Below are positions 42,439-54,181 of a DNA stretch of 64,000 nt, piece after piece. How positions within the stretch are numbered: the stretch's first letter is position 1; every line of letters begins with the position of its first letter. The notes under the pieces are model-generated. The model had not been told where the DNA came from. It did no database searches and saw only the letters and a list, made by a program, of their open reading frames with translations. This DNA comes from Colwellia sp. Arc7-D (GTDB taxonomy: Bacteria; Pseudomonadota; Gammaproteobacteria; Enterobacterales; Alteromonadaceae), in NCBI RefSeq assembly GCF_003061515.1, contig NZ_CP028924.1:1984001-2048000 (forward strand). Reading direction: 5' to 3'. A program made the translations under genes and the position numbers.

Positions 42439-43554
42439 TTAATTAGCCGATTTTAATGTTAGATATGCAGACTCAAAGTCGCCGAGACTATAGTGGGCTT
42501 CAGCTAACATATGTATTAATTCAATTTTATCTCTTTGCATCTGATAAGCCTCTGCGAGCGCAATGGTTTCAATAAGTAAGACTTTACACTCTATGAATTC
42601 TTTATTTTGAGCTAATATGTTTGCCATATTTTTACGAACATGAATTTTTACACGTTCTGACGCACTTAAATCTGCGGCAATAATAGCTTCATTTAAATAC
42701 TCTTTTGCTTCTTTGAAGTTTCCTAAATTATTTTGATATTCTGATAATCTAGACAATGAAAAAGCCTGATTGAGCTTATTTTTATCTTTTAAAGCTTGTC
42801 GATAAGATTTTAACATCCAAACACTGGCATCTTGCCAGTTTTCAGTTTCTTGATATATTCGCGCAAGGTTATAATACCCAATAGATAAGTAATGAGGTGT
42901 ATCTATTTTTTCATAAATAACATTAGCTTGATGTTGATATTTCAGTGCAATTTTTATTTTTCCAAGCCGTTTATTGACAGCACTATATCTTTCTAAAATT
43001 GTTGCCTTATCAAAAACATTAGGCATCAATTCTAAGTATTTAATCGCAAGGGTTAAATCTTTTACTGCTTTATCATCATTACCTAACAAATTATACGCAT
43101 AGGCTCTTTCAACTAACGCCGCTATTTTGTAATTCGATAAACTTGATTGTTCAGCTTTAATCACCGCCATATTAGCAGTAGCTAAAAACTCATTGAATTG
43201 TCCCCGCTGAAAGTACCCTCTAGATTGGCTAATCAGTACTCTGGTATGCCAAGTATCTGTTAATAAACCCGTAGCTAAGGCTGCTTTTGAATATTTTAAA
43301 ATATTTTCAGGTTGGTCAATGATGTAAGCTATTTCTGATTGAAGCACCATCAACTTAGCTTTTAAGTTAACGGTAACTTCAGGGTCGACTAATAAAGATT
43401 CTATTTTATAAAAAACAGCTTTTGGGTTAATAGCAATTTGATGATTAAGTGTTTGTTCAATATTATTGGTAGTGAAAGAAAATGCATAGTTTGAATAAAA
43501 TACAATTAATATTACCGTTAACCAACTAAGATTTTTATTCAAATTTTTCACCAC
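42439..43554 (-). CDS. Secreted TPR-repeat protein, function unknown
   Basis: A 371-residue protein with an N-terminal hydrophobic segment (signal peptide or anchor, residues about 11-27, ending YAFSF) followed by helical repeats resembling tetratricopeptides: YAYNLLGNDDKAVKDLTLAIKYL, YYNLARIYQETENWQDA, LSEYQNNLGNFKEAKEYLNEAI, LAEAHYSLGDFESAYLTLKSAN. It resembles the periplasmic TPR sensor part of Alteromonadales GGDEF or histidine-kinase proteins, but it stops right after the last repeat with no output domain, and only 68 bp follow before bpt. It may be a stand-alone ligand-binding protein or the remnant of a longer sensor. It interrupts the usual aat-bpt adjacency. Confidence 0.75.
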   Translation of the reverse strand: MVKNLNKNLSWLTVILIVFYSNYAFSFTTNNIEQTLNHQIAINPKAVFYKIESLLVDPEVTVNLKAKLMVLQSEIAYIIDQPENILKYSKAALATGLLTDTWHTRVLISQSRGYFQRGQFNEFLATANMAVIKAEQSSLSNYKIAALVERAYAYNLLGNDDKAVKDLTLAIKYLELMPNVFDKATILERYSAVNKRLGKIKIALKYQHQANVIYEKIDTPHYLSIGYYNLARIYQETENWQDASVWMLKSYRQALKDKNKLNQAFSLSRLSEYQNNLGNFKEAKEYLNEAIIAADLSASERVKIHVRKNMANILAQNKEFIECKVLLIETIALAEAYQMQRDKIELIHMLAEAHYSLGDFESAYLTLKSAN

Positions 43555-43645
43555 GATTAAATTTTTTTATATCAGCACTCATTATTAACAAATTTCAACG
43601 GTTATTCATACTTAAAGTTTTGATCGCTGAATAACAATAAGAGCG

Positions 43646-44356
43646 TTAATCTAAAAGTAACTGTCTAGTTTGCCAAAATTCTATTGGTGGGTTTATAGTT
43701 TTTGCAAGTGATTGCTGTTTTAAAAATTGTTGACGTGAAACTTCAATGCAACCCATTCCTGCTAAAAAAGGGTTAAGCATTTGGCAATCTATAAATTCAA
43801 CTTTTATTGATTTAAGTAAGTTAGCCAAATACACAAGTGCGATCTTTGACGCGTTGCTCTCTTTGTAAAACATTGACTCACCGGAGAAATAACCATTTAC
43901 TGCTACGCCATATAATCCACCAACTAGTTGCTCGTTATGCCAAACTTCAATTGAGTGTGCTCGGCCTTGATCATGTAATAACTTATAAGCAGCTATCATA
44001 GGGTCAACAATCCAAGTTTCTTCTTGACGAAAGGGGGCATCAGCACATAATGCAATAACTTGATTAAAGTCTTTATTAAGTGTGACGGTAAAGGTTTCCC
44101 GTTTAAGCACCTTTTTTAAGGTTTTATTAATCGTAAGTTGTGAAATATTAATAATGCCACGTGGATCAGGGCTCCACCACATGACAGGTTCGCCATCACT
44201 AAACCATGGGAATATCCCATTTTGATAAGCTTGATAAATTCGTTGAGGTGATAAGTCATCGCCGAAAGCGAGTAGGCCGTTGGGGTCGGTAAGAGCGGTA
44301 GATAAATCAGGGAAAATCGAGCTATTCGAAGTAATCCAAGGAATAGCTCGGGTCAT
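43646..44356 (-). CDS. aat: Leucyl/phenylalanyl-tRNA protein transferase
   Basis: Adds Leu or Phe to proteins with N-terminal Lys, Arg or Met, creating ClpS-recognised N-degrons. The 236 residues contain LLAFGDDLSPQRIYQAYQNGIFPWFSDGEP-type opening (FGDDLSP, YQNGIFPW), WWSPDPRGI, SIEVWHNEQLVGGLYG and FFSGESMF-like YFSGESMFY, and DCQMLNPFLAGMG. It lies three bases after trxB, so the two genes are probably co-transcribed. Confidence 0.95.
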   Translation of the reverse strand: MTRAIPWITSNSSIFPDLSTALTDPNGLLAFGDDLSPQRIYQAYQNGIFPWFSDGEPVMWWSPDPRGIINISQLTINKTLKKVLKRETFTVTLNKDFNQVIALCADAPFRQEETWIVDPMIAAYKLLHDQGRAHSIEVWHNEQLVGGLYGVAVNGYFSGESMFYKESNASKIALVYLANLLKSIKVEFIDCQMLNPFLAGMGCIEVSRQQFLKQQSLAKTINPPIEFWQTRQLLLD

Positions 44357-44359
44357 TGA

Positions 44360-45322
<963 letters not shown>

Positions 45323-45503
45323 CTACTCCAAAAATAAAATATGTTAATGTCTTAATAGTTGGGATTCTAAGTGATTATCTCAAGAGAGCAACAAAGAAAT
45401 AATTATAAATAATAATTTCTTTGACAAAACTGCAAGGCTATTTTTACAAATGCACCTAGATAATTGTAATGTTGCTGCTAATTATAAATACTTAAAAAAC
45501 ACA

Positions 45504-45528
45504 AAAGCCGCTTTATGTAAGCGGCTTT
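45504..45528 (-). terminator. Terminator after ald
   Basis: AAAGCCGCTT (45504-45513), loop TATGT, AAGCGGCTTT (45519-45528). On the minus strand it is followed by TGTGTTTTTTA, a weak U-run. Confidence 0.75.
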
Positions 45529-45550
45529 AAACATTTTTTGATGTTACAAG

Positions 45551-46672
45551 TTATAAAGTAGCTATAGCGACTTCTGGTGCAACATAATCATAGCCGAGTA
45601 CATCAGCCACTGGTTTGTAAGTGATTTTACCACCTAAAACATTTAAACCGGCCATTAAGTGTACGTCATCAAGTAATGCTTGTTTTGCACCTTTGTTGGC
45701 TAGTGTAACAGTAAATGGCATAGTCGCATTGGTTAACGCCATTGTTGATGTTCTTGCAACACCACCTGGCATGTTAGCAACACAGTAATGCACAACATCA
45801 TCAACTACATAAGTAGGGTCTTGATGTGTAGTCGCTTTAGATGTTTCAAAACAACCGCCTTGGTCAATGGCTACATCAACAATAACAGCGCCTTTCTTCA
45901 TCATTTTAATATGTTCAGCTGTCACTAACTTAGGCGCTGCTGCACCTGGAATTAAGACTGCACCGATAACTAAATCAGCTTCAACAATAAGTTGGTCCAT
46001 AGCATCAGCCGTTGAGTAAACGGTTTTAAGACGACCATCAAACTCTGTGTCTAACTGACGTAAACGAGGTAATGAACGATCTAAAATAGTAACGTCAGCA
46101 CCCATACCTACAGCCATACGAGCTGCTTGCGTACCAACAACACCACCACCAACAATAAGTACTTTTGCTGGAGCAACACCTGGAACACCACCTAACAATG
46201 CACCTAAGCCACCTTGTGCTTTTTCTAGCGCATGTGCACCTGCTTGTATTGACATACGGCCTGCAACTTCAGACATAGGTGCTAGTAGTGGTAAACCACC
46301 GCCATTTTGTGTAACCGTTTCGTAAGCAATACAAGTTGCGCCAGAAGCTACAAGTAGTTCTGTTTGCTTTGGATCTGGGGCTAAATGTAAGTAAGTGAAA
46401 AGTACTTGACCAGGTCGAAGCATTTTACATTCAATTGGCTGTGGTTCTTTTACTTTAATGATCATGTCAGCAGTAGCAAATATCTCTGCTGCTGAATCAA
46501 TAATTTTTGCACCAGCTGTGATGTATTGTTCATTTTCAAAGCCGATTGCTGCACCACCATTATTTTCAACGATAACGTCATGGCCATTAACAACTAACTC
46601 TTTAACACCAGCAGGAGTTAAGCCAATACGGTACTCGTGGTTTTTTATTTCTTTAGGTACACCGATAATCAT
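45551..46672 (-). CDS. ald: Alanine dehydrogenase
   Basis: NAD-dependent reversible deamination of L-alanine to pyruvate and ammonia. The 373 residues match the family: MIIGVPKEIKNHEYRIGLTP opening, TYLHLAPD with substrate residues, the Rossmann motif GGGVVGTQAARMAVGMGADVTILD, and DQGGCFETSKATTHQDPTY. It is divergent from lrp with about 120 bp between starts, suggesting Lrp control of alanine use. Confidence 0.96.
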   Translation of the reverse strand: MIIGVPKEIKNHEYRIGLTPAGVKELVVNGHDVIVENNGGAAIGFENEQYITAGAKIIDSAAEIFATADMIIKVKEPQPIECKMLRPGQVLFTYLHLAPDPKQTELLVASGATCIAYETVTQNGGGLPLLAPMSEVAGRMSIQAGAHALEKAQGGLGALLGGVPGVAPAKVLIVGGGVVGTQAARMAVGMGADVTILDRSLPRLRQLDTEFDGRLKTVYSTADAMDQLIVEADLVIGAVLIPGAAAPKLVTAEHIKMMKKGAVIVDVAIDQGGCFETSKATTHQDPTYVVDDVVHYCVANMPGGVARTSTMALTNATMPFTVTLANKGAKQALLDDVHLMAGLNVLGGKITYKPVADVLGYDYVAPEVAIATL

Positions 46673-46795
46673 AGTTTCTATCTCTGTTGTAAAATATGGA
46701 ACTAGTATAGTGACTTTATCTCGAATTAACCTGTCGTTATTTTGTTGATGTTAGGATATAATCCTGTAAATGTTTATTTTATTAGTGGATTGTAT

Positions 46796-47278
46796 ATGAA
46801 TTCTGCAGTGACAAAAAAAATAGATCGAATAGATAAAAATATCTTGTTTGAATTACAAAAAAATGGTCGTTTATCCAATATTGAACTTTCTAAAAGAGTA
46901 GGTTTAAGCGCTACTCCTTGTCTTGAAAGGGTGAAGCGTTTAGAAAATGACCAATTTATTGTTGGTTATCAAGCTATTTTAAACCCAAGAAAATTGGATG
47001 CTGCATTATTAGTGATAGTAGAAATTACCCTAACTAAAACCAGCCCTGATGTTTTTGACGATTTTTCTAAAGCGGTGCATGGCTTAGACGTCATTCAAGA
47101 ATGTCATTTAGTTTCAGGAAATTTCGACTTTTTACTTAAAACACGTGTCGCAGATATGACCGCTTATCGCGAACTATTGGGAGACACCTTGTTAAGGTTG
47201 CCTGCGGTTAGTGAAAGTAGAACCTATGTCGTTATGGAAGAGGTTAAATCCTCAAATCACTTACCTATAAAGCGTTAA
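46796..47278 (+). CDS. lrp: Leucine-responsive regulatory protein
   Basis: Global transcription regulator of amino-acid metabolism (Lrp/AsnC family). ATG 46796 gives 160 residues opening MNSAVTKKIDRIDKNILFEL, aligned with E. coli Lrp; an earlier in-frame ATG at 46742 would add an unrelated tail. An N-terminal helix-turn-helix (NGRLSNIELSKRVGLSATPCLERVKRLE) is followed by the RAM ligand-binding domain (VEITL, IQECHLVSGNFDFLLKTR). Its close match to E. coli Lrp and its position before ftsK mark it as the global Lrp rather than a local AsnC-type regulator. Confidence 0.94.
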   Translation: MNSAVTKKIDRIDKNILFELQKNGRLSNIELSKRVGLSATPCLERVKRLENDQFIVGYQAILNPRKLDAALLVIVEITLTKTSPDVFDDFSKAVHGLDVIQECHLVSGNFDFLLKTRVADMTAYRELLGDTLLRLPAVSESRTYVVMEEVKSSNHLPIKR

Positions 47279-47379
47279 AAGCCATTATTCACGGTAAATA
47301 TTCGGTATTACGTTTTATTCATCGCTAATGTTTGGTATTTTAGCATTATTATAATGATAATTTTCAGAAGAGTGTGCAT

Positions 47380-49914
47380 TTGTCTTCTCCATCTCCAAAG
47401 TTAAATGGCGTTCAACGCCTGCTCGAAGCCGGACTTTTAGTGTCCTGCGTTTTTGCTATGTTTATCATGCTAGCATTATTTAGTTTTGATCCCGCTGATC
47501 CCGGTTGGTCCCAAACGGGTTATCAAAACCCTGTCCGAAATTTAGGTGGCGCAGTTGGCGCATATTTATCTGATTTACTGTTAAATTTATTTGGGTTAAT
47601 TGCCTATAGCTTACCTTTTGTTATTGCGATAACAGGTTGGTTGTTATTTCAAAAGTATCACCAGTTAATTCGACTTGATTACCTAACATTAGGCTTAAAA
47701 TTTATTGGCTTTATTTTGTTTTATATTGGTATAACCTCGATAGCTAGCATGAATTTTGACGACGTTTTTTATTTTTCTGCGGGTGGTATTTTAGGCGACG
47801 TACTCAGTAACTCACTGATACCTTATTTGTCATTTGTTGGTAGCACACTGTTATTTGTAACATTTTGTGGGTCAGGCTTTGTTTTGTTAACCGGCATTTC
47901 GTTACTTAATGCTATTGATAAAGTAGGGGAGTTAGCGATAAATGCTATTGAATATAGTTTAACTATACCTGCGATTATTAAACATCATTTAGGTACAAGC
48001 CCAGAAAAAGAAACAGTAACAGCTCAATCATTAAATATTGAGCAAGCCGCTGAAAAACTCAATAGTACTAAAGCGACTTCAAACGATAATGTTCCAGAGC
48101 ATTACATCGCTTTTGAAAAAGAGTCTGATGAAGTCAAAGACGCTATGGAAGCTATCAGTGATGCTAAGCATGACAGTCTTATTGCCAAGAGTATTGATGA
48201 CAGCGCTTATAACTCTCGCGACAATGAACCTTATGTTGATATAGATGAATTAATGGGTGAGCCGCTTGCCATGAATGTGCAAGAGCATGTCAGCGATGAT
48301 GAAATTGCTGCCGCTTTCGAGCCCGTTGAAAAAATTGTTGTTGAAGAGCCTACAACCCTACATGATAAAATTTATCAGCAATTAGACAAAGATAAACCGG
48401 CAGAGCCAAATTATAATGATATGCCTTCATTAGATTTGTTAGACAGAAAAGATAAAGTTGAAAACCCAATTGATCAAGAGCAACTTGATTTAGTGTCTAG
48501 CTTAGTAGAAGCAAAACTGTTGGAATTTGGTATCAAGGCTGAAGTTGTTGGTGTATTCCCAGGACCGGTTATTACTCGCTTTGAGCTAAACTTAGCGCCA
48601 GGTGTTAAAGCCAGTAAAATTACCAATTTATCTAAAGATTTGGCACGTTCTTTATCGGCTAAAAGCGTACGAGTTGTTGAAGTTATTGAAGGCAAATCAG
48701 TTATTGGTATTGAATTACCTAACAAACATCGCGAAACCGTATTTTTCGCTGATGTTATCTCTTGTGAAAAATTTGCACTTTCAAAATCAAACTTAGCTAT
48801 GGCTATCGGTAGCGATATTTCTGGCCAACCGGTTATTGCTGATTTGGCTAAAATGCCACATTTATTAGTGGCAGGTACTACCGGTTCAGGTAAATCTGTA
48901 GCTGTTAATACCATGATAGTCAGTATTCTGTATAAGTCTTCTCCTGAAGATGTACGCATGATCATGATTGACCCTAAACAAGTAGAATTATCGGTTTATG
49001 ATGGTATTCCTCATCTTCTATCTGAAGTAGTAACCGACATGAAAGAAGCGGCGAATGCATTACGTTGGTGTGTTGGAGAAATGGAACGACGTTATCAATT
49101 AATGTCTAAACTTGGCGTACGTAACCTAAAAGGTTATAACGATAAAGTGGCTAAAGCCATTGCTGCCGGTGAACCTTTAATAGACCCTTTATGGCAGCCA
49201 AGTGATGCCTTTACACAAACGCCTCCAACATTAGAAAAGCTACCTTCGATTGTTATTATTGTTGACGAATTTGCTGACATGATGATGATAGTAGGTAAAA
49301 AAGTTGAAGAACTTATTGCTCGAATTGCTCAAAAAGCACGTGCTGCTGGTATTCACTTAATTTTAGCGACTCAACGCCCGTCAGCCGATGTTATTACGGG
49401 CTTAATAAAAGCTAATATTCCAACACGTATGGCACTGAGAGTACAATCGCGTATTGAATCTCGTATTATTCTTGATCAACAAGGTGCTGATCAATTACTG
49501 GGCATGGGTGATATGTTCTATTTACCGCCTGGTGAAGCCGTACCTATTCGTGTTCATGGTGCTTTTGTTGACGACCACGAAGTTCACGCAGTAGTTAACG
49601 ATTGGAAATCAAGAGCAGAGCCTAATTACATTGAAGAGATCCTTTCAGGCGATTCAGAACAAGATATTTTACTACCAGGTGAGCAAGCAGATGCCGATAG
49701 TGAAGAAGAAATAGATACATTGTATGATGAAGCATTAGCTTTTATTACAGAAAGTCGTCGAGTGTCAATTTCTAGCATCCAAAGAAAATTTAGAATTGGT
49801 TACAACCGTTCTGCACGTATTGTTGAACAAATGGAATCACATGGTGTCGTAAGCAGACCAGGTAATAATGGCGCACGAGAAGTGTTAGCGCCACCGCCAA
49901 TTAAGGAACACTAA
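47380..49914 (+). CDS. ftsK: DNA translocase FtsK
   Basis: Couples septum formation to chromosome segregation. TTG 47380 has AGAAGAG seven bases upstream and gives 844 residues; GTG 47374 is the alternative. About four N-terminal membrane segments (residues 15-170) are followed by a linker of only about 180 residues, much shorter than in E. coli, then the motor with Walker A GTTGSGKS, VIIVDEFADMMM, RIAQKARAAGIHLILATQRPS, and a C-terminal winged-helix gamma domain (VSISSIQRKFRIGYNRSARIVEQME) that reads KOPS sites and activates XerD. lolA begins one base later. Confidence 0.96.
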   Translation: MSSPSPKLNGVQRLLEAGLLVSCVFAMFIMLALFSFDPADPGWSQTGYQNPVRNLGGAVGAYLSDLLLNLFGLIAYSLPFVIAITGWLLFQKYHQLIRLDYLTLGLKFIGFILFYIGITSIASMNFDDVFYFSAGGILGDVLSNSLIPYLSFVGSTLLFVTFCGSGFVLLTGISLLNAIDKVGELAINAIEYSLTIPAIIKHHLGTSPEKETVTAQSLNIEQAAEKLNSTKATSNDNVPEHYIAFEKESDEVKDAMEAISDAKHDSLIAKSIDDSAYNSRDNEPYVDIDELMGEPLAMNVQEHVSDDEIAAAFEPVEKIVVEEPTTLHDKIYQQLDKDKPAEPNYNDMPSLDLLDRKDKVENPIDQEQLDLVSSLVEAKLLEFGIKAEVVGVFPGPVITRFELNLAPGVKASKITNLSKDLARSLSAKSVRVVEVIEGKSVIGIELPNKHRETVFFADVISCEKFALSKSNLAMAIGSDISGQPVIADLAKMPHLLVAGTTGSGKSVAVNTMIVSILYKSSPEDVRMIMIDPKQVELSVYDGIPHLLSEVVTDMKEAANALRWCVGEMERRYQLMSKLGVRNLKGYNDKVAKAIAAGEPLIDPLWQPSDAFTQTPPTLEKLPSIVIIVDEFADMMMIVGKKVEELIARIAQKARAAGIHLILATQRPSADVITGLIKANIPTRMALRVQSRIESRIILDQQGADQLLGMGDMFYLPPGEAVPIRVHGAFVDDHEVHAVVNDWKSRAEPNYIEEILSGDSEQDILLPGEQADADSEEEIDTLYDEALAFITESRRVSISSIQRKFRIGYNRSARIVEQMESHGVVSRPGNNGAREVLAPPPIKEH

Positions 49915-49915
49915 C

Positions 49916-50701
49916 ATGCTATTTAAGATTAAATTAATAAAAAATAGCGTTGCCATTGCAACGCTATGTAGTGCGGTATTTTCAACGGTTAGTTTAGCGG
50001 TAAGTCATGACAATTTGGATGTTCATTCTATAAAGGTTAATCCAGATCATACTAAAATTACCAAGCCAGTAGATCTAACCAAAAAACTAACAGATAACGG
50101 CACAGTAGAGTATTCAGTTGATGTATCGGTAATGAATAAAGCCAATGATCACAAAAGTGAGTTAATGGCCAAATTAGCGAAAATTGACTTTTTCAGCGCA
50201 GATTTTACTCAACGCATATTTGATGAAGCAGGTAATGAATTACAACAAGGCAGTGGTTCACTTTCTGTCAGCAAGCCTAATTTAGTGCATTGGCAGACCC
50301 TAATGCCTGATGAGTCATTGATAGTATCAGATGGCGAAAATTTATGGTTTTATGATCCCTTTGTTGAACAGGTCAGTGTTTACACTTTAGAAAGCGCGAT
50401 AGCCAATACGCCTATTTTATTAATTACCAGTAACAATGAGCAACTATGGCAAGATTACACCGTAAGCCAGTTAACGAATAATCGTTATTTGGTCACGGCA
50501 AATAATGAAAACTCGCGCGTTAAAAGTTTAGAGCTTAGCTTTACCGGCAATGCGCAGAAAGTTGAACTTTCAGCGTTTAATATTCTAGACGCAACAGGGC
50601 AGCTTAGTGTTATTAGCCTTGAAGATAAAAATACAAAACCTGAATCGAGTTTATTCCAGTTTACCGTCCCTGAAGGTGTTTATTTAGATGACCAACGCTA
50701 A
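49916..50701 (+). CDS. lolA: Outer-membrane lipoprotein carrier LolA, extended N-terminus
   Basis: Periplasmic chaperone carrying lipoproteins from LolCDE to LolB. At 261 residues it is about 55 longer than E. coli LolA. A signal peptide (to about residue 28, SLAVS) is followed by an extra polar stretch ([10 protein letters not shown]... to about residue 78), then the usual LolA fold: [57 protein letters not shown]. The extension has no match I recognise. Its stop overlaps the start of rarA by 14 bp. Confidence 0.92.
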   Translation: MLFKIKLIKNSVAIATLCSAVFSTVSLAVSHDNLDVHSIKVNPDHTKITKPVDLTKKLTDNGTVEYSVDVSVMNKANDHKSELMAKLAKIDFFSADFTQRIFDEAGNELQQGSGSLSVSKPNLVHWQTLMPDESLIVSDGENLWFYDPFVEQVSVYTLESAIANTPILLITSNNEQLWQDYTVSQLTNNRYLVTANNENSRVKSLELSFTGNAQKVELSAFNILDATGQLSVISLEDKNTKPESSLFQFTVPEGVYLDDQR

Positions 50702-52043
50702 CGGCTCACTCGAACTAGAGTTTGCTGAAGATGACCGTTTTAAACCCTTAGCGGCTAAATTAAGACCTAAATCGCTCGCAGATTATGAAGGCCAAGAACA
50801 CATACTAGCTAAAGGTATGCCATTACCCTTGGCTATAGAGCAAGGTAAAGTACATTCTATTATATTCTGGGGGCCGCCAGGCACTGGAAAAACCACCATA
50901 GCAGAAATTATTGCACATCATGCTAATGCCGATATTGAACGAGTGTCTGCAGTAACATCAGGCATTAAAGATATTCGCCAAGCTATTGAAAATGCAAAAA
51001 GTCGCGCAACCCATCAACAACGCAGGACGGTACTTTTTGTTGATGAAGTACATCGATTTAATAAAAGCCAGCAAGATGCATTTTTACCGCATATTGAAGA
51101 CGGCACCATTATTTTTATTGGTGCAACAACTGAAAATCCTGCTTTTGAACTCAATCAGGCTATTTTATCGCGTGCCCGTGTTTATACTTTAAAAAAACTC
51201 AGCGAAGCTAATCTAAGTAATGTACTTACTCGTGCGATAACTTATCAAACAAACAGCACTCAACTTGATATCATTATTGATGAAGCCACTAAAAAACAAC
51301 TTATTGCTTTAGCCAATGGTGATGCACGTAGGTTATTAAATTTATTTGAAAATTGTTTAGAAATTACCAAGGTTGAAAATAACCAACAAATACTCAGTAA
51401 AGAGCAGCTAATTCAAGTAGCAGGTAATAAAATTGCCCTTTATGACAAAGGCGGTGATGCTTTTTACGATCTCATTAGTGCTTTTCATAAATCGGTTCGA
51501 GGCTCAGATCCCGATGCTGCACTGTATTGGTATGCACGTATTTTAACCGGTGGCGGCGATGCACTTTATGTTGCACGACGTCTTCTTGCTATCGCCAGTG
51601 AAGATATTGGAAATGCTGACCCTCGTGCTATGCAATTAGCAATAAACGCTTGGGATACCTTTCAACGGGTTGGTCCAAGCGAAGGTGAACGCGCGATAGC
51701 CCAAGCTACGGTCTATATGGCACTTGCACCGAAAAGTAATGCCGTTTATATGGCATTTTCACAAGCAAAAGCCTTAGCAAAAGAAACCAGTGATCTTGAC
51801 GTGCCATTGCATTTAAAAAATTCTACCAGTGCTATTACAAAAGAGTTAGGACATGGTGAAGAGTATCGCTATGCTCATAATGAAGTTGGGGGCTTTGCTG
51901 CAGGCGAGAATTACTTTCCAGAAGAAATCGCCCAAACAACTCTTTATCAACCCACCGACCGTGGTCTTGAAAAACAATTGCGTGAGAAACTAAATTATTT
52001 AAACCAGTTAAACCAACAATCTGACCAACGCCGATATGACTAA
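50688..52043 (+). CDS. rarA: Replication-associated recombination protein RarA (MgsA)
   Basis: AAA+ ATPase related to clamp loaders that acts at stalled replication forks. The 451 residues fit the family: [16 protein letters not shown], Walker [11 protein letters not shown], Walker [20 protein letters not shown], sensor 1 FIGATTENP, arginine-finger LSRARVYTL, and the C-terminal tetramerisation region ([18 protein letters not shown]-like YQPTDRG). Overlaps at both ends (14 bp with lolA, 8 bp with crcB) mark a tight operon. Confidence 0.96.
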   Translation: MTNANGSLELEFAEDDRFKPLAAKLRPKSLADYEGQEHILAKGMPLPLAIEQGKVHSIIFWGPPGTGKTTIAEIIAHHANADIERVSAVTSGIKDIRQAIENAKSRATHQQRRTVLFVDEVHRFNKSQQDAFLPHIEDGTIIFIGATTENPAFELNQAILSRARVYTLKKLSEANLSNVLTRAITYQTNSTQLDIIIDEATKKQLIALANGDARRLLNLFENCLEITKVENNQQILSKEQLIQVAGNKIALYDKGGDAFYDLISAFHKSVRGSDPDAALYWYARILTGGGDALYVARRLLAIASEDIGNADPRAMQLAINAWDTFQRVGPSEGERAIAQATVYMALAPKSNAVYMAFSQAKALAKETSDLDVPLHLKNSTSAITKELGHGEEYRYAHNEVGGFAAGENYFPEEIAQTTLYQPTDRGLEKQLREKLNYLNQLNQQSDQRRYD

Positions 52044-52437
52044 CACTATTAGTAACTTCACTTTATATCTATTTGTTGCCTTAGGTGGCGCTTTTGGTGC
52101 GAGCTTTCGATTTTATATTTCACAATTAATTTTAAATTGGCTCGGAAAAGGATTCCCTTTTGCTACGTTGGCGGTTAATATTTCCGGATCCCTGATCATG
52201 GGAGCACTTTATGGGTTAATTGAACAAGGTGTGATTGAAGTAAGTGTTTATCGAACACTTATTGGTATTGGCTTTTTAGGCGCATTTACCACTTTCTCAA
52301 CCTTCTCATTAGACACGTTGTTATTAATTCAACAAGGTGACATATTTAAAGCGACAATAAACATTTTACTTAATGTTTGCTTATGCATTTTTGCAGCAGC
52401 GTTAGGCATGTATATTGTATCTATTTTTAACAAGTAA
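52036..52437 (+). CDS. crcB: Fluoride ion channel CrcB/Fluc
   Basis: A 133-residue membrane protein with four hydrophobic segments that exports fluoride as a dual-topology dimer. Family residues: [34 protein letters not shown] with the channel Asn, and [16 protein letters not shown] with the stacked Phe and sodium-site residues. It overlaps rarA by 8 bp and precedes serS by 26 bp. No fluoride riboswitch is seen. Confidence 0.95.
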   Translation: MTNTISNFTLYLFVALGGAFGASFRFYISQLILNWLGKGFPFATLAVNISGSLIMGALYGLIEQGVIEVSVYRTLIGIGFLGAFTTFSTFSLDTLLLIQQGDIFKATINILLNVCLCIFAAALGMYIVSIFNK

Positions 52438-52457
52438 ATAACAAAGAAAACACGTGA

Positions 52458-53750
<1,293 letters not shown>

Positions 53751-53764
53751 TTAATGTCAGCTTC

Positions 53765-53799
53765 AAAAAAATCCAATACCTAGGTATTGGATTTTTTTT
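53765..53799. terminator. Terminator after serS
   Basis: AAAAAAATCCAATACC, centre TA, GGTATTGGATTTTTTT: a perfect 16-bp inverted repeat with a T-run to about 53799. Confidence 0.94.
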
Positions 53800-53893
53800 A
53801 TGCATAGAAAACACAAACCAATCGACTAGATAAACTAAAACAATAGTTATTGGTTCTTTACAGGTTGGTTAATAACTTAAAAAGGGATGTTAT

Positions 53894-54100
53894 ATGGATA
53901 GTTCTTCAATAATGCTTTGGAGCGTTTTATTTGGTGGTATTGGTATAGGTTATTTCATGTATGGTAGAAAACAAAAAGCGATTGTGCCGCTTTGCACCGG
54001 GCTAGCTTTATTTGTATTTCCATACTTTATGTCTAGCGTTACTATGCTGCTTATTGTTGGCGTAATTTTAGTTGCTATACCTTACTTTCTTAAAGTTTAA
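53894..54100 (+). CDS. Small two-helix membrane protein, unknown
   Basis: A 68-residue protein with AAGGGA before its ATG. Two to three hydrophobic segments (LWSVLFGGIGIGYFMYG; IVPLCTGLALFVFPYFM; VTMLLIVGVILVAIPYFL) are joined by a short basic loop GRKQKA. It is a typical small inner-membrane protein; similar short proteins are widespread in Alteromonadales, but I know of no function. It stands alone after the serS terminator. Confidence 0.65.
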   Translation: MDSSSIMLWSVLFGGIGIGYFMYGRKQKAIVPLCTGLALFVFPYFMSSVTMLLIVGVILVAIPYFLKV

Positions 54101-54181
54101 GTGCAGGTATGTGTGCAGGTGCAAGGGTAAATGACTTTTTCAGGTCAATGAGTTAAAGCTGTGTAGACTCTTAAATAGCAA

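Noticed and set aside
42439..43554. GGDEF or kinase domain after the TPR repeats
   Set aside because: The frame stops right after the repeats and only 68 bp remain before bpt; no output-domain motif is found in any frame there.
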